DNA of 64,000 nt from Deltaproteobacteria bacterium (GTDB lineage Bacteria > Myxococcota > UBA727 > VGSZ01), in assembly GCA_020850995.1 (NCBI GenBank), contig JADZDP010000143.1:2501-66500 (forward strand), in the 5' to 3' direction. The position numbers were made by a program, and so were the translations under genes. Numbering within the stretch: the first letter of the stretch is position 1; the number at the start of each line of letters is the position of its first letter. A model generated the notes under the pieces. It was not told where the DNA came from, did no database searches, and saw only the letters and a list, made by a program, of their open reading frames with translations. Shown piece by piece: positions 9,274 through 19,873 of this stretch.

Positions 9274-12116
9274 CAGTCCCCTGCGGGTGGGCACCGACAC
9301 ACGAGCTTCCGATCGCCCGCGACGTTGTTGAGCCGCCCCACGGCGGGCCAGAACTTGCTCTTGCGCGTCGATGCGCTCGGGAAGGCGGCGCGCTCACGCG
9401 GGTAGGGCCGTGTCCATGCATCGGCGCACACCACGTGCATGGTGTGCGGCGCGTGCTTGAGCACGTTGCCCTCGCGGGGCTGGGCGCCGCTCTTCACCTC
9501 GTCGATCTCGGCGCGGATCGACACCATGGCGTCGACGAAGCGATCGAGCTCGGCCTTGGGCTCGCTCTCGGTGGGCTCGAACATCAAGGTGCCCGCCACC
9601 GGGAAGCTGAGCGTGGGCGCGTGGAAGCCGTAGTCCATGAGGCGCTTGGCGACGTCCTCGGCCTCGATGCCGGTGCTCTCCTTGAGCGGGCGCAGCTCGA
9701 GGATGCACTCGTGCGCCACGCGGCCGCTGCGCCCGGCGTACACCGTGGGGAAGTGGCGCTCGAGGCGCTTGGCGACGTAGTTGGCCGAGAGGATGGCGGC
9801 CTTGGTCGCGAGCGTCAGGCCCTCTGCGCCCATGAGCTTGATGTACGCCCACGAGATCAGCGCCACCGAGGCGCTGCCCCAGGGCGCGGCGGAGATCGGG
9901 GGGATCGCCTGCTTGCCGCCCACGGCGGCGCAGGGGTGGCCGGGCAGGAAGGGTGCCAAATGCGCGGCGACGCCGATGGGGCCCACGCCGGGGCCGCCGC
10001 CGCCGTGCGGGATGGCGAAGGTCTTGTGCAGGTTGAGGTGGCACACGTCGGCGCCGATGGTGCCCGGGCGGGTCAGGCCCACCTGCGCGTTCATGTTGGC
10101 GCCGTCCATGTAGACCTGTCCGCCGGCGTCATGGACGATCTTGCAGATCTCCTGGATGCCGTCTTCGAACACGCCGTGCGTCGACGGGTAGGTCACCATG
10201 AGCGCGCACAGGTTGGTCCCATGCTCGCGCGCCTGCGCGCGCAGGTCCTCGACGTCGATGTTGCCGCGCGCGTCGGTCTTCACCACCGCGACCTTGAGGC
10301 CGGCCATGACCGCGCTCGCGGGGTTGGTCCCGTGGGCCGACTGCGGGATCAGCACGACGTCGCGCGCACCCTGGCCGCGGCTCAGCTGGTAGGCGCGAAT
10401 CACGAGCATGCCCGCGAGCTCACCCTGGGAGCCGGCGTTTGGCTGCAGCGACACCGCGTTGAAGCCCGTGATCTCGGCGAGCCAGCGCTCGAGATCGCCC
10501 ACGATGACGTCGTAGCCTGCGCGGTCCTCCGCCGGGCAAAAGGGGTGCAGCTTGCCCCACTGCGGCCAGGTGACGGGCAGCATCTCGGTGGCGGCGTTGA
10601 GCTTCATGGTGCACGAGCCGAGCGGGATCATGCCGTGCACCAGCGAGTAGTCCTTCAGCTCGAGCGACTTGATGTAGCGCAAGAGCTCGTGCTCGCTGTG
10701 GTGCGAGTTGAAGACCTCGTGGGTCAGGTAGCTCGAGCGCCGCGTGATGGCATCGGGCCAGCGCAGGTCGACGGTGCCCTTGGTGGGACCCGTGCCGGCG
10801 GCGGCGAAGCACTCGATCACCGTGTCGACATCGCTCGGGTTGGTGGTCTCGTCGAGGGAGATACTGAGCGTGGTGGCGCCGAGGCGCCGCAGCGTGAGGC
10901 CGCGCGCGCGCGCGGCCTCCCAGATCTTCTGCGCGGCGGGCCCCGCGTCGACGACGACGGTGTCGAAGAAGTGCCCGTGCTTCGGCACCCAGGCACGCGC
11001 CGCCAGCTTGTCTGCGAGCGCCGCGGCGAGCCCGTGCACGCGCAGGGCGATGGCCTTGAGGCCGCGCGGTCCGTGGTACACGGCGTACATCGAGGCGATG
11101 ACCGCCAGCAGCACCTGCGCGGTGCATACGTTCGAGGTCGCCTTCTCGCGCCGGATGTGCTGCTCGCGCGTCTGCAGCGCCATGCGCAACGCGGTGTTGC
11201 CCTGCGCGTCCACCGCCACGCCGATGAGGCGGCCCGGCATCTGGCGCACGTGGGCCAGCTTGGTGGCGAGGAAGGCCGCGTGCGGGCCGCCGAGGCCGAG
11301 CGGCACGCCGAGGCGCTGCGTGGAGCCGACCACGATGTCGGCGCCGAGCTCGCCCGGTGGCGTCACCAGGGCACAGGCCAGCAGGTCTGTGGCGACGACG
11401 ACGATCTGCTCGCGCTGATGCGCGCGCTCGATGAAGGCGCGCGCATCCCACAGGCGCCCCTCGGTGGAAGGGATCTGCACGAGGGCGCCGAGCCACGCCT
11501 GCGCCGGGTCGTAGCTGGCGGGATCGCCCACGACGACGTCGATGCCCACGGGCTCGGCGCGTCCCTGGATGACCGCGATGGTCTGCGGGTGGCAGCCGGC
11601 GTCGACGAAGAAGCGCGCGGGCGCCCCCTCGCCGCGCAGGCGATGCGCCATGGTGATGGCCTCGGCCGCGGCGGTACTCTCGTCGAGCAAGGAGGCGTTC
11701 GACACCTCCATGCCGGTGAGGTCGCACACCATGGTCTGGAAGTTGAGCAGCGCCTCGAGCCGTCCCTGTGAGATCTCTGCTTGGTAGGGCGTGTAGGCCG
11801 TGTACCAGGCTGGGTTCTCGAGGATGTTGCGCAAGACCGGCGCGGGCGTGACGCAGTCGTAGTACCCGGCGCCGATCATCGAGGTGGTGACGCGGTTCTT
11901 GCTCGCGATGGTGCGCAGCTCGGCGAGCAGCTCGTGCTCGGCGGTGGCCGTGGGCAAGGACAGCGGCGCGCTCAGGCGGATGCCCTTCGGCACGGTCTCG
12001 TCGATGAGGGCGTCGAGCGATGGCAGGTCGAGCACCTTGACCATGTCGGCGATGTCAGCCTCGTCGAGGGCCACGTGGCGATTGACGAAGCGGTCGGGGT
12101 GCCTGGTGGTCTCCAT
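9273..12116 (-). CDS. gcvP: Glycine dehydrogenase (decarboxylating), P protein
   Basis: 947-residue single-chain P protein of the glycine cleavage system. It decarboxylates glycine with pyridoxal phosphate and passes the aminomethyl group to lipoylated H protein. N- and C-terminal halves are both complete. The PLP lysine is Lys698 in [16 protein letters not shown], and the NAGSQGE and [10 protein letters not shown] motifs are present. Length matches bacterial GcvP (about 950). The ATG at 12116 is preceded by GGAGGA. It is last in the operon folD-gcvT-gcvH-gcvP, 20 bases after gcvH, and ends in the hairpin cluster at 9173-9273. Confidence 0.98.
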   Translation of the reverse strand: METTRHPDRFVNRHVALDEADIADMVKVLDLPSLDALIDETVPKGIRLSAPLSLPTATAEHELLAELRTIASKNRVTTSMIGAGYYDCVTPAPVLRNILENPAWYTAYTPYQAEISQGRLEALLNFQTMVCDLTGMEVSNASLLDESTAAAEAITMAHRLRGEGAPARFFVDAGCHPQTIAVIQGRAEPVGIDVVVGDPASYDPAQAWLGALVQIPSTEGRLWDARAFIERAHQREQIVVVATDLLACALVTPPGELGADIVVGSTQRLGVPLGLGGPHAAFLATKLAHVRQMPGRLIGVAVDAQGNTALRMALQTREQHIRREKATSNVCTAQVLLAVIASMYAVYHGPRGLKAIALRVHGLAAALADKLAARAWVPKHGHFFDTVVVDAGPAAQKIWEAARARGLTLRRLGATTLSISLDETTNPSDVDTVIECFAAAGTGPTKGTVDLRWPDAITRRSSYLTHEVFNSHHSEHELLRYIKSLELKDYSLVHGMIPLGSCTMKLNAATEMLPVTWPQWGKLHPFCPAEDRAGYDVIVGDLERWLAEITGFNAVSLQPNAGSQGELAGMLVIRAYQLSRGQGARDVVLIPQSAHGTNPASAVMAGLKVAVVKTDARGNIDVEDLRAQAREHGTNLCALMVTYPSTHGVFEDGIQEICKIVHDAGGQVYMDGANMNAQVGLTRPGTIGADVCHLNLHKTFAIPHGGGGPGVGPIGVAAHLAPFLPGHPCAAVGGKQAIPPISAAPWGSASVALISWAYIKLMGAEGLTLATKAAILSANYVAKRLERHFPTVYAGRSGRVAHECILELRPLKESTGIEAEDVAKRLMDYGFHAPTLSFPVAGTLMFEPTESEPKAELDRFVDAMVSIRAEIDEVKSGAQPREGNVLKHAPHTMHVVCADAWTRPYPRERAAFPSASTRKSKFWPAVGRLNNVAGDRKLVCRCPPAGD

Positions 12117-12136
12117 CGTGTCCTCCTCGCGCTGAG

Positions 12137-12529
12137 CTACTTCGCCGTCTTCTGCAACAGCGCCGTGTAGGCGGCGGCGTCCATCAGCGCCTCGAACGCG
12201 CTCGCGTTCGCCGGCTTGATCTTGATCATCCACGCGGCGCCGTAGGGGTCCTTGTTGACGCCTTCGGGCGCCGCCACCAGCGGGCCGTTGACCTCGACCA
12301 CTTCGCCGTCGAGGGGCGCGTACAGATCGCTCGCCGCCTTGACGCTCTCGATGACCCCGAAGGTCTTGCCCTTGGTGATCTTCTTGCCGGGCTCGGGCAG
12401 CTCGAGGAACACCACGTCGCCGAGGGAGCCCTGGGCGTGGTCGGTGATGCCCACGACGACCGCGTCGCCCTCTTTCTTGGCCCACTCGTGCTCTTCGGTG
12501 TAGCGGCGGTCGTCTAGAACCTTCGACAT
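12137..12529 (-). CDS. gcvH: Glycine cleavage system H protein
   Basis: 130 residues, the full length of the family. The lipoyl attachment Lys64 lies in [12 protein letters not shown]. The protein shuttles the aminomethyl group between P, T and L proteins. TAGGAGAG precedes the ATG. It sits between gcvT (37-base gap) and gcvP. No L-protein (lpd) or lipoate ligase gene is present in the window. Confidence 0.98.
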   Translation of the reverse strand: MSKVLDDRRYTEEHEWAKKEGDAVVVGITDHAQGSLGDVVFLELPEPGKKITKGKTFGVIESVKAASDLYAPLDGEVVEVNGPLVAAPEGVNKDPYGAAWMIKIKPANASAFEALMDAAAYTALLQKTAK

Positions 12530-12566
12530 GGTCTCTCCTACGACGATGGTGAACGGTTGGTCGCCC

Positions 12567-13685
12567 TCAGGCCTTGGCGGCGCCGGGGCGGCGGTAGAAG
12601 GGCAGCTTGACGATGGTGGCCTTGAGCTTCTTGCCGCGCACGTCGATGAACACGGTGTGCCCGAGCTCGGTGTGCGGCTTCTTGAGGTAGGCCATGGCGA
12701 TGGCCTTGTTGAGGAAGGGCGTCTGCGTGCCCGAGGTGACGAGGCCGATCTGCGCGCCGCCCTCGTCGTGCACGGTGTAGCCGTGGCGCGCGATGCCGCG
12801 ATCGACAAGCTCGAGGCCGCGCAACAGGCGCGTGGTGCCCGCCGCCTTCTGCGCGACCAGCACGTCCATGCCTACGAAGGGCGCGCGCTCGCGCCCGGGC
12901 TCGGGCAGCTTGACGATCCAGCCGAGGTTGGCCTCGAGCGGCGTGTGCTCGTCGTCGATGTCGTTGCCGTACAAGCACATGCCGGCCTCGAGCCGCAGCG
13001 TGTCGCGGCAGGCCAGGCCGCAGGGCAGGGCGCCAGCCGCCACCACCGCGTCCCACACCTGCTTGGCGTGGGCGTTCTTCACGTAAAGCTCGAAGCCGTC
13101 CTCGCCCGTGTAGCCGGTGCGCGCGATGATGCCCTGCTCGCCGAGGATCGCGCCCTCGCGGAAGTGATAGCCGCCGATGTCGCGCACGCCATCGCCGCAC
13201 AGCGTGGCGACCACGTCGACCGCCTTGGGCCCCTGCACCGCGAGCTGCGACCACAGCGCGCCCTGGTTCGTCACCGCGAGCGCCGGGGCCTTGGCCTTCG
13301 CCTGCGCGGCGATCCACGCGAAGTCCTTTTCCTGGTTCGAGGCATTCACGCACACCAGGAAGCGTGTGGGCGAGAATCGATAGACGATGACGTCGTCGAT
13401 GAAGGTGCCGTGCTCGTTGAGCAAGCCCGCGTACATGGCTTGGCCGTCGACGATGCGGGCGGCGTCGTTGGTGACCAGCCCGCGCACGAACTCGAGCGCG
13501 CCCGCGCCCTCGACGAACACCTCGCCCATGTGGCTGACGTCGAACACACCCACGGCGTTGCGCACCGCCAGGTGCTCTTCGCGCTCGGACGTGTAGCGCA
13601 CCGGCATCTCGAAGCCGGCGAAGTCGACCATGGTGGCGCCGGTCGCCACGTGCGCGTCGTAGAGAGGGGTACGTTGAGGGGCCAT
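12567..13685 (-). CDS. gcvT: Aminomethyltransferase, glycine cleavage T protein
   Basis: 372 residues. It transfers the methylene group to tetrahydrofolate and releases ammonia. Family motifs are visible: DFAGFEMPVRY near the N-terminus, VGVFDVSHMGEV, the ARTGYTGEDGFELY folate-site motif with conserved Asp, LGWIVKL, and IGLVTSGT in the C-terminal barrel. The ATG at 13685 follows GAGGACACC. It lies 26 bases after folD, so the 5,10-methylene-THF made here can be used by the neighbouring enzyme. Confidence 0.97.
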   Translation of the reverse strand: MAPQRTPLYDAHVATGATMVDFAGFEMPVRYTSEREEHLAVRNAVGVFDVSHMGEVFVEGAGALEFVRGLVTNDAARIVDGQAMYAGLLNEHGTFIDDVIVYRFSPTRFLVCVNASNQEKDFAWIAAQAKAKAPALAVTNQGALWSQLAVQGPKAVDVVATLCGDGVRDIGGYHFREGAILGEQGIIARTGYTGEDGFELYVKNAHAKQVWDAVVAAGALPCGLACRDTLRLEAGMCLYGNDIDDEHTPLEANLGWIVKLPEPGRERAPFVGMDVLVAQKAAGTTRLLRGLELVDRGIARHGYTVHDEGGAQIGLVTSGTQTPFLNKAIAMAYLKKPHTELGHTVFIDVRGKKLKATIVKLPFYRRPGAAKA

Positions 13686-13711
13686 GGGGTGTCCTCGTTG
13701 TGCTGGCGCCG

Positions 13712-14575
13712 TCAGGAGAGGCCGAGTCGTCGCGCGTGCGAGGTCAGCGTGTTCTGCATCAGCATGGCGATGGTCATGGGCCCCACGCCGCCCGGCACCG
13801 GCGTGATGGCCGAGGCCACCGCGCTCGCCGACGCGAAGTCGACATCGCCGCACATCTTCCCCTCGGCGTCACGGTTGATGCCTACGTCGATGACCACGGC
13901 GCCGGGCTTGATGGCGTCGCCCTTGAGCAGGCGCGCGCGCCCCACGGCGGCGATCACCACGTCGGCCTCGCGCACCACCGCGGGAAGGTCGCGCGTCTTG
14001 CTGTGCGCGATGGTGACGGTGGCGTCGCGCTGCAACAAGAGCTGCGCCATGGGCTTGCCCACGATGTTCGAGCGCCCCACCACCACCGCGCGCGCGCCCT
14101 TGAGCTCCACGCGCTCCTCATCGAGCAGGCGCAGGCAGCCAAGCGGCGTGCACGAGACGAAGCCGGGCAAGCCCAACACCAGGCGCGCCACGCTCTCGGG
14201 ATGGAAGCCGTCGACGTCCTTGTCGGGATCGATGGCGCGCAGCACCACCCGATCGTCGATGTGCTTGGGCAGCGGCAGCTGCACCAGGATGCCGTCGATG
14301 GTGACGTCGGCGTTGAGCGTGGCGATGAGCGCCAACAGCTCGGCCTGCGTGGTGGCATCGGGTAGCTCGTGGTGGACGCTCTCGATGCCCGTCTCCGCTG
14401 CGGCCTTGCGCTTGTTCTTCACGTAGGTGTGGCTGGCCGGGTCGTTGCCCACGAGCACGGTGGCGAGCCCAGGAGCGCGCGCCCCTTTGGCGCGCCGGCG
14501 GTCCACTTCGGCCTTCACCTCGCCGCGGACCTTGGCGGCGATGGCCTTTCCGTCGATGATGCGCGCTGGTGCCAC
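13712..14575 (-). CDS. folD: Bifunctional methylene-THF dehydrogenase / methenyl-THF cyclohydrolase
   Basis: 287 residues from the chosen GTG (14575), giving the usual N-terminus [14 protein letters not shown] second GTG at 14590 is possible but has no separate ribosome site. Motifs: [14 protein letters not shown] with the catalytic Lys (the usual motif is YxxxK), [44 protein letters not shown] (NADP site) and [18 protein letters not shown]. FolD interconverts 5,10-methylene- and 10-formyl-THF. Leading the gcv operon, it couples glycine breakdown to the C1 pool. The start abuts a hairpin shared with the divergent nitroreductase gene. Confidence 0.96.
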   Translation of the reverse strand: MAPARIIDGKAIAAKVRGEVKAEVDRRRAKGARAPGLATVLVGNDPASHTYVKNKRKAAAETGIESVHHELPDATTQAELLALIATLNADVTIDGILVQLPLPKHIDDRVVLRAIDPDKDVDGFHPESVARLVLGLPGFVSCTPLGCLRLLDEERVELKGARAVVVGRSNIVGKPMAQLLLQRDATVTIAHSKTRDLPAVVREADVVIAAVGRARLLKGDAIKPGAVVIDVGINRDAEGKMCGDVDFASASAVASAITPVPGGVGPMTIAMLMQNTLTSHARRLGLS

Positions 14576-14589
14576 GGCAGGCTCGATCA

Positions 14590-14614
14590 CCCTTGCGGGT
14601 CGATTCCGCAAGGG
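14590..14614. repeat. Hairpin between divergent folD and nitroreductase genes
   Basis: CCCTTGCGG (14590-14598) and CCGCAAGGG (14606-14614) form a perfect 9-bp stem with a 7-base loop in the 57-base divergent gap. It may be an operator serving both genes or a 5'-UTR hairpin of folD. Confidence 0.5.
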
Positions 14615-14632
14615 GTTTCGCGCGGAGGCGAG

Positions 14633-15289
14633 ATGGACGTCCACCAGGCCCTTCGGACGCGGCGCAGCATTCGCGCGTTCAAGCCCGATGTCGTCGACGA
14701 CGGGCTCTTGCGCCAGGTGCTCGACGGCGCGCGCGAGGCGCCCTCGTGGTCGAACACCCAGCCCTATCTGGTCGCCCTCGCCACCGGCGCGCGGCTCGCG
14801 GCCGTGCGCGCCGAGATGCTGGCGGCCATCGACAGCGGCGCACCCGCGCCCGAGCACGGCTTCCCCGCCGACTACCCGCCGCCCCTCAAGGAGCGGCGCC
14901 AGGCCACCGGTTACGGCCTCTACGGCGCGCTCGGCATCGACAAGCGCGACCTCGAGGGCCGCCTCGCGCACTTTCGCAGGAACTATGCGTTCTTCGACGC
15001 CCCGGCGGTGATGTTCCTCTACGTGCACGAGGCCCTCGGTGCCTGGGCCGTGCTCGACTGCGGCGCGTTCCTGCAGTCGATCCTGTTGCAGGCGACCGAG
15101 CTCGGCCTCGGCACCTGCGCGCAGGCGACCGCCGGGGCCTTCCCCGCGGTGGTCGCGCGTCACTTCGCGGTGCCCGAGCGCTACCGCCTCATGTGTGGCG
15201 TCTCGCTCGGTTACGCCGCCGACGAGCCTGTCAACCGCTACCGCCCCGCGCATGCGTCCGTCGACGAGCTGGTGATCGCGGGCCGCTGA
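14633..15289 (+). CDS. Nitroreductase family flavoprotein
   Basis: 218 residues. The N-terminal [14 protein letters not shown] and [13 protein letters not shown] motifs bind FMN in the nitroreductase superfamily; the C-terminal [14 protein letters not shown] and [19 protein letters not shown] motifs are also typical. The protein probably reduces nitro compounds, quinones or similar acceptors with NAD(P)H; the natural substrate cannot be told. The ATG at 14633 has GGAGG at about -6, which rejects an upstream in-frame ATG that would run through folD. It ends five bases from the convergent pmbA gene. Confidence 0.92.
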   Translation: MDVHQALRTRRSIRAFKPDVVDDGLLRQVLDGAREAPSWSNTQPYLVALATGARLAAVRAEMLAAIDSGAPAPEHGFPADYPPPLKERRQATGYGLYGALGIDKRDLEGRLAHFRRNYAFFDAPAVMFLYVHEALGAWAVLDCGAFLQSILLQATELGLGTCAQATAGAFPAVVARHFAVPERYRLMCGVSLGYAADEPVNRYRPAHASVDELVIAGR

Positions 15290-15294
15290 TGCGA

Positions 15295-16647
15295 TCACCC
15301 CCCCGCGGTGACGTCGACGCCATCGACGAGCACCCACGGGCACGCCGTGGCCATCACCGGATGGCGCTCCTTGCCGCACGCGATGACCCGCGTGAAGCAG
15401 TCGAACACGTTGCCGGCGATGAGGGTCTCTTTCACCGGGGCGGTGCGCTTGCCGCGCTCCACCAGGAAGGAGCCCTTGGCCACGCCCGAGAAGTCGCCCG
15501 ACACGGCGTCGACGTTGCCCGAGAAGCGCCCCACCCACAGGCCGTCCCCGAGCTCGCGCAACAGCTCGTCGTCGCTGGCGCTGCCCGCGCCCACCTCGAC
15601 GTTGGTGGTGCCGATGGACGGCAGGTTGCGCGCCGAGCCGAGCGCGTGCCCGGTGGGTCGGGTCTTGGCGCGCCGCGCGGCCTTGCCGTCATAGAGGAAC
15701 GCGTGCAGCACGCCATCGCCGAGCACCACGGTGCGTCGGTGCGGCAGGCCCTCGCGATCGAAGGCCCCAGACGCGAGCCCGCCGTGCTTGGCGCCGTCGT
15801 CGACCACCAGGAAGCCCGGCGACGCAACGCGCTGGCCGAGCTTGCCCTTGAGCCGGCTCTTGCCCTTCTGCACCGCGTCGCCGTCGATAGCCTCGAACAG
15901 CGTGTCGAGGAAGATCTCGCAGAACGCGTCGGCAGAGAACAGCACCTTGCCCTGGTAGCTCTTGCCCGCGCGCGGCCCGAGCAGCGACATCACCGTCTCG
16001 CCAAAGCGGCACGCGCCGGCTGCGGTGCGCGCGTCTTTGAGGCGACGGGCGCCGGCGGAGTAGGCGTCGAAGCTGCCCACCTCGTTGCCGTCAACGGCCA
16101 TGCCGAACAAGCCCCACGAGGCGGCGGTCTCGCTGGCCGCGGCGCGTACGCCCGCGGTCGACACCACCGCAGAGTGCGCCAACGTGGCGGCGAACGACGC
16201 GTTGTCGACGCTGACGCGGGCGTCGACCTTGCGCGCCTCGTCGAACAGCGCCGCCGTGCGCTTGACCACCTCGCCCGGCGGCAGGTTGGCCAGCGCGTCG
16301 TCCCACAGGCCCTTCACCACCTTGCCGGGCAGCGGCTCCACCAGGCCGTTGGCCTGGTCGCCCGGCGAGGCCTTGGCGATGGCCACCGCGTCGGCGATGG
16401 CTTCGTCGAGCGCGTCGTCGTCGAAGCGGTTGACGTACGCGAAGCCAAGGCGGTCACCCAGAAGCACGCGCAGGCCGATGGCGGCGTGTTCGGCCGACGA
16501 TGCGCCCTTGAGCTCGTTTTGCTCGACGGACGCGCTGGTCTGCTTGACGTACTCGGCGTAGGCCTCGGCCGCGCTGGCGCCCGCGGCCTTGGCGCGTGCA
16601 AGCACGTCGTCGCACAGGTCCAGGAGCGCGCTCCCTGCGGTGGTCAT
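15295..16647 (-). CDS. pmbA: TldE/PmbA-type metalloprotease subunit
   Basis: 450 residues, normal for PmbA (TldE), the partner without an HExxxH motif that forms a heterodimeric zinc protease with TldD. Recognisable segments: [21 protein letters not shown] near the start, [20 protein letters not shown], and the C-terminal [36 protein letters not shown]. The ATG overlaps the tldD stop by four bases (ATGA), so the subunits are translationally coupled. TldD/E matures microcin B17 and degrades CcdA in E. coli; no peptide-precursor gene is seen here. Confidence 0.95.
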   Translation of the reverse strand: MTTAGSALLDLCDDVLARAKAAGASAAEAYAEYVKQTSASVEQNELKGASSAEHAAIGLRVLLGDRLGFAYVNRFDDDALDEAIADAVAIAKASPGDQANGLVEPLPGKVVKGLWDDALANLPPGEVVKRTAALFDEARKVDARVSVDNASFAATLAHSAVVSTAGVRAAASETAASWGLFGMAVDGNEVGSFDAYSAGARRLKDARTAAGACRFGETVMSLLGPRAGKSYQGKVLFSADAFCEIFLDTLFEAIDGDAVQKGKSRLKGKLGQRVASPGFLVVDDGAKHGGLASGAFDREGLPHRRTVVLGDGVLHAFLYDGKAARRAKTRPTGHALGSARNLPSIGTTNVEVGAGSASDDELLRELGDGLWVGRFSGNVDAVSGDFSGVAKGSFLVERGKRTAPVKETLIAGNVFDCFTRVIACGKERHPVMATACPWVLVDGVDVTAGG

Positions 16648-18035
16648 GTGGGCTCCTTGCCCGCGAGGGTGACGGTGCAACGCACGTGGGGACCGCCCGC
16701 GTCGACCTTGGCGGGTTGCCCCTTGCCGCAGTAGCCGCTGCCGAGCTCCCACGCGAACTGATCGCCCACCATGTCGACGCTCTTGAGCACGTCGAAGGCG
16801 TTGCCGGTGATGGTGGTGCCGCGGTGCAGCGGCCCGAGCATGCCGTGCTTGATGGGGTACACCTCGCCCACCACGAACATGAACTCGGCGTTGGCGTCGG
16901 CCTGGCCGTTCTTGGCACCGACCAGCAAGAGGCCGTCGGCGGTCTCGGCCACCATGCGCGACAGCGGCGTGCTGCCGGGCTCGATGTAGGTGTTGCGCAT
17001 GCGAATGAGCGGCTCGTTGTCGAACTCGAAGGCGCGCGCGTTGCCGGTGGGCTCCACCCCGAAGCGCGCGGCGCTCTCGCGGTTGTGCAGGTAGCTCCTG
17101 AGCACGCCGTCTTTGATGATCTCCACGCGCTGGGCGGGCACGCCCTCGTCGTCGACCAGCACCACGCCGCCGGCGCCCGCCTCGTGCTCGGAGACGCCCG
17201 AGTCGCACAGCGTGACCAGCTCGCTGGCCACGCGCTCGCCGATCTTGCCTGCGGCCGCCGACCCCGAGAGCACGAAGTCGGCCTCCACGGTGTGGCCGAT
17301 GGCCTCGTGCACCAACAGCCCCACCACGTCGGGCGCGAGGATGACGCGCTTCTTGCCCCCGTCGACGTAGCCGGCGCGCAACAGGTCGGTGGCGACCTTG
17401 ACCGCCTTTTCCACCATCTCGTCGGCGCTCTTGCGCGCGAACAGATCGCCGAAGCCGCCGGTCTTGCCCTCTGCCACGGTGCAGCTCTGCAGCTCCGCCT
17501 CCATGGCGGCCACCGCCGTGACGCGCAGCTCCGGCTTGGTGTCGGCGATGCGCACGCGCGCGCCGTCGCTGGTGACGATGAGCTTCTCGTCGATGAGCTC
17601 GCTGTAGCGCACCGACGACGAGGTGATGCGCCGGCCGCCGCGCTTGATCTTCGCTTCGGTGTCGAGCGCCAGCTCGATCTTCTCTTGCAGGCTCTTGTCG
17701 TCGAGCGGCTCGCGAGTGGGCGAGCGGTAGGTCTGGTTGCGCCACGAGAGCGAGGGCAAGCGCGGCTGCTTGCTCCCGCGCCGCTTCGCCGCAGCGGAGG
17801 CAGCGGCCCGCGCGGCCGCCACCGCACCTGCGAGCGCCTCGGGCGTCAACACGCTCGTCGACGCGAAGCCCCAGGCGCCGTTCACCAGCGTGCGCACGCC
17901 GACACCAGCGTGGCGCATGCTGCGCGCGCCCTCGAGCTTGCCGTCCTCCACCAGCACCGAGCGGCTCTTGCGATCGTGGAAGCGCAGCTCCAGCCAGTCG
18001 CCGTGCGCGAGCGCGCCCTCGAGAAGCTCCAGCAT
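16644..18035 (-). CDS. tldD: TldD zinc metalloprotease subunit
   Basis: 463 residues. The catalytic zinc motif HEAIGHTVEAD (HExxxH) is intact, and the C-terminal GGPHVRCTVTLAG segment and EPGSTPLSRMVAETADGLL are family features. The ATG at 18035 has GGAGGAC at about -9. First of the tldD-pmbA pair and 65 bases downstream of algH, so probably in one operon with the upstream methyltransferase and algH. Confidence 0.96.
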   Translation of the reverse strand: MLELLEGALAHGDWLELRFHDRKSRSVLVEDGKLEGARSMRHAGVGVRTLVNGAWGFASTSVLTPEALAGAVAAARAAASAAAKRRGSKQPRLPSLSWRNQTYRSPTREPLDDKSLQEKIELALDTEAKIKRGGRRITSSSVRYSELIDEKLIVTSDGARVRIADTKPELRVTAVAAMEAELQSCTVAEGKTGGFGDLFARKSADEMVEKAVKVATDLLRAGYVDGGKKRVILAPDVVGLLVHEAIGHTVEADFVLSGSAAAGKIGERVASELVTLCDSGVSEHEAGAGGVVLVDDEGVPAQRVEIIKDGVLRSYLHNRESAARFGVEPTGNARAFEFDNEPLIRMRNTYIEPGSTPLSRMVAETADGLLLVGAKNGQADANAEFMFVVGEVYPIKHGMLGPLHRGTTITGNAFDVLKSVDMVGDQFAWELGSGYCGKGQPAKVDAGGPHVRCTVTLAGKEPT

Positions 18036-18100
18036 GCGTCCTCCAGATGCACGCTGTAGCGCGAAAGCGCCTCGCCGTCAGGTCCGACGCGCCCGGCCGC

Positions 18101-18664
18101 TCAGGCCTGCGCGCCGCCCGGCACGATCATGAAGGCCGAGGGTGTCACGCCGAGGCGTCGGTAGGCCTCGTCCCAGCGCTGCTCCATGGGCACCTCGAAG
18201 AGCAGCTCGGGGTCGAAGGGCGCGTGCAGCCACGCGCCGCGCTCGAGCTCTTCTTCGAGCTGTCGCGGGCCCCAACCGGCGTAGCCGAGCATCAGCTCGA
18301 AGCGGCCGGGCAGGTTGCCCTTGGCGCCGGCCTCGAGGATCTCGCGCGATGGCGAGATCGAGATCGACGGGCTGACGTCGATGCCGGGCCCGAGCGGCCG
18401 GCCGTCGTCGTGCTCGTAGAGGACGAAGCCCGAAGCCCCCGACACGGGACCGCCGATGAGCACCGCCCGATCCTCGACGCCGGTGCCGATCTCGAGGTCC
18501 GTGAGCAGCTTGAGCAGGCGCAGCTCGCTGGTGCGATTGACGACGAAGCCCATGGACCCAGCCTCGCCGTGCACCGCGAGCAGCACCAGGCTCCGATCGA
18601 AGTTCGGGTCTGTCAGCGGCGGTGGCGCGAGCAAGAAGCCCGGGGCGAGCTGGTCCGTGGGCAT
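18101..18664 (-). CDS. algH: YqgE/AlgH family protein
   Basis: 187 residues, full length for the family (DUF179). Motifs: N-terminal LAPGFLLAPPPLTDPNFDRSLVLL, GSMGFVVNRTSE, LIGGPVSG, and the near-C-terminal LGYAGWGPRQLEEEL. Molecular function is unresolved; the gene was named for an effect on alginate in Pseudomonas. The ATG lies 9 bases from the end of the upstream methyltransferase gene. A TAGGAT box six bases before the ATG uses that gene's TAG stop, so it may also be transcribed separately as a leaderless mRNA. Confidence 0.94.
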   Translation of the reverse strand: MPTDQLAPGFLLAPPPLTDPNFDRSLVLLAVHGEAGSMGFVVNRTSELRLLKLLTDLEIGTGVEDRAVLIGGPVSGASGFVLYEHDDGRPLGPGIDVSPSISISPSREILEAGAKGNLPGRFELMLGYAGWGPRQLEEELERGAWLHAPFDPELLFEVPMEQRWDEAYRRLGVTPSAFMIVPGGAQA

Positions 18665-18676
18665 GCGCTGATCCTA
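18665..18676 (-). promoter_or_regulatory. -10 box of a predicted leaderless transcript (algH)
   Basis: On the minus strand TAGGAT (18676-18671) is followed by six bases and the ATG at 18664. The first three bases of the box are the stop codon of the upstream gene. Confidence 0.45.
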
Positions 18677-19846
18677 GGCGGTAGCGAGGACCCGCGCCAC
18701 GAGCAGGGTAGGTGGAGGGCGCACTCCGGCCAGCGTCGGATGATCAGCGCCAGGCCCGAGGCGCGCCAGGATCTGCAGGCGCTTCCTGCTCTTGGCCGCT
18801 GCTTCCTGCAAGGCGGTCGCGAAGCTCACCTCGTCCAGCGTGGGGGAGGTGGGTTGGGTCGCGAAGATGCCCCCCTCGTCGAGCAACTTGAGGCACAGCG
18901 CGCCGTGCTCGGTGGCGCGCGCGAGCGCGGCTTCGTCGTCGGCGTCGACGGCGGGAGGGTGAAAGACCACCACGTCGAAGCGCGCGTGCTCGTTGCTGCC
19001 GGCGCGTAGCCACGCCAGCGGATCGTCGGCGACGCGCAGGAAGCGCGCCTCGATCTGGTTGTGGCGCGCGTCGTCCTCGATGTTCGACGACAGGATCGCG
19101 GGCACGTCCACCACGGTGACCTCGCGCGCGCCGCCGTCGGCGAGCTGCAAGCCAAAGCCACAGAACCCGGCGTACAGGTCGAGGCAGCGCCCGCGCGCCC
19201 AGCGGCGCAGCGTGCGCTGCGCTTCGAGCTCGCCGGTGATGCGGCGCGTGACCTGCGCGCCGAGATCGACGGTGAGCTCGAGGCGCCCGTGGAGGAAGCG
19301 CACGCACGACGACGAGCCCTGCAAGAGCGTCACCTGGTCCCGCGTGGCCAGCGCCACCACTGCGGCCTCGGTGCGATGCACCAGCGCAGGCAGGAGCACG
19401 TCGACAACGGGGCGCATGGCGGTGGCGTCCACCGACACCAACAGGCCATTGCCGAAGCGGTCCACGACGAGACCGGGCAGACCATCGACCTCTCCGGCGC
19501 ACAGGCGGCCAGCGTCGGCGCCGGCCAGGTCGGTGTCACGTCGCGCGACGGCGCGCTCGAGGCGCGTCTGCATCAGCCCTACCGGGTCGCGCGTACGCGC
19601 CGACGACAGCAGGCGGATGGGCGCGGGCCCGTGCGGGTCCCAGAGCGCGGTGCCCATGGGCAGCGAGGTCTCGTCGACCAGGTCGACGAAGGGGCCGCCA
19701 TCACCGTCGTACTCGACGATGTCGTCCTTGGAGAGCCAGGGCCAGCCGTGACGCGCGCGCCGCAGGCCCTTTCTCGTCACGATGGCGGTCCCGGTTACCT
19801 CGATGGTCAAGCGCGGCGTCCTTTCGCAGTCGTCGCAGAGCAGCAT
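18674..19846 (-). CDS. RlmI-like rRNA methyltransferase homologue, atypical active site
   Basis: 390 residues. The N-terminal part (about 12-75) looks like the PUA-type domain of RlmI/YccW (TRKGLRRARHGWPWL), then a linker domain, then a Rossmann methyltransferase with motif I CLDLYAGFCGFGLQLA (221-236). In RlmI, which methylates C1962 of 23S rRNA, motif IV is DPP and a Cys-containing T-C-S-C motif follows. Here those positions read HPP (296-298) and TQPTSP (330-335), with no Cys, so cytosine-C5 methylation by the usual covalent route looks impossible. The start has only a CxxC-containing leader (LLCDDCERT). It is first in the algH-tldD-pmbA operon and divergent from another methyltransferase 27 bases away. 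Confidence 0.75.
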   Translation of the reverse strand: MLLCDDCERTPRLTIEVTGTAIVTRKGLRRARHGWPWLSKDDIVEYDGDGGPFVDLVDETSLPMGTALWDPHGPAPIRLLSSARTRDPVGLMQTRLERAVARRDTDLAGADAGRLCAGEVDGLPGLVVDRFGNGLLVSVDATAMRPVVDVLLPALVHRTEAAVVALATRDQVTLLQGSSSCVRFLHGRLELTVDLGAQVTRRITGELEAQRTLRRWARGRCLDLYAGFCGFGLQLADGGAREVTVVDVPAILSSNIEDDARHNQIEARFLRVADDPLAWLRAGSNEHARFDVVVFHPPAVDADDEAALARATEHGALCLKLLDEGGIFATQPTSPTLDEVSFATALQEAAAKSRKRLQILARLGPGADHPTLAGVRPPPTLLVARVLATA

Positions 19847-19873
19847 ACGTCGGGTCGGGGGTCGTGATAACCA

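Noticed and set aside
9117..11771. A long plus-strand open frame of about 880 codons opposite gcvP
   Set aside because: It lies over a clear gcvP on the other strand, its translation is low-complexity His/Arg/Gly, and open antisense frames are expected at high GC.
15295..18035. A peptide-antibiotic (RiPP) cluster around tldD/pmbA
   Set aside because: No short precursor-like gene or other RiPP enzyme nearby; the pair is also found as housekeeping proteases.
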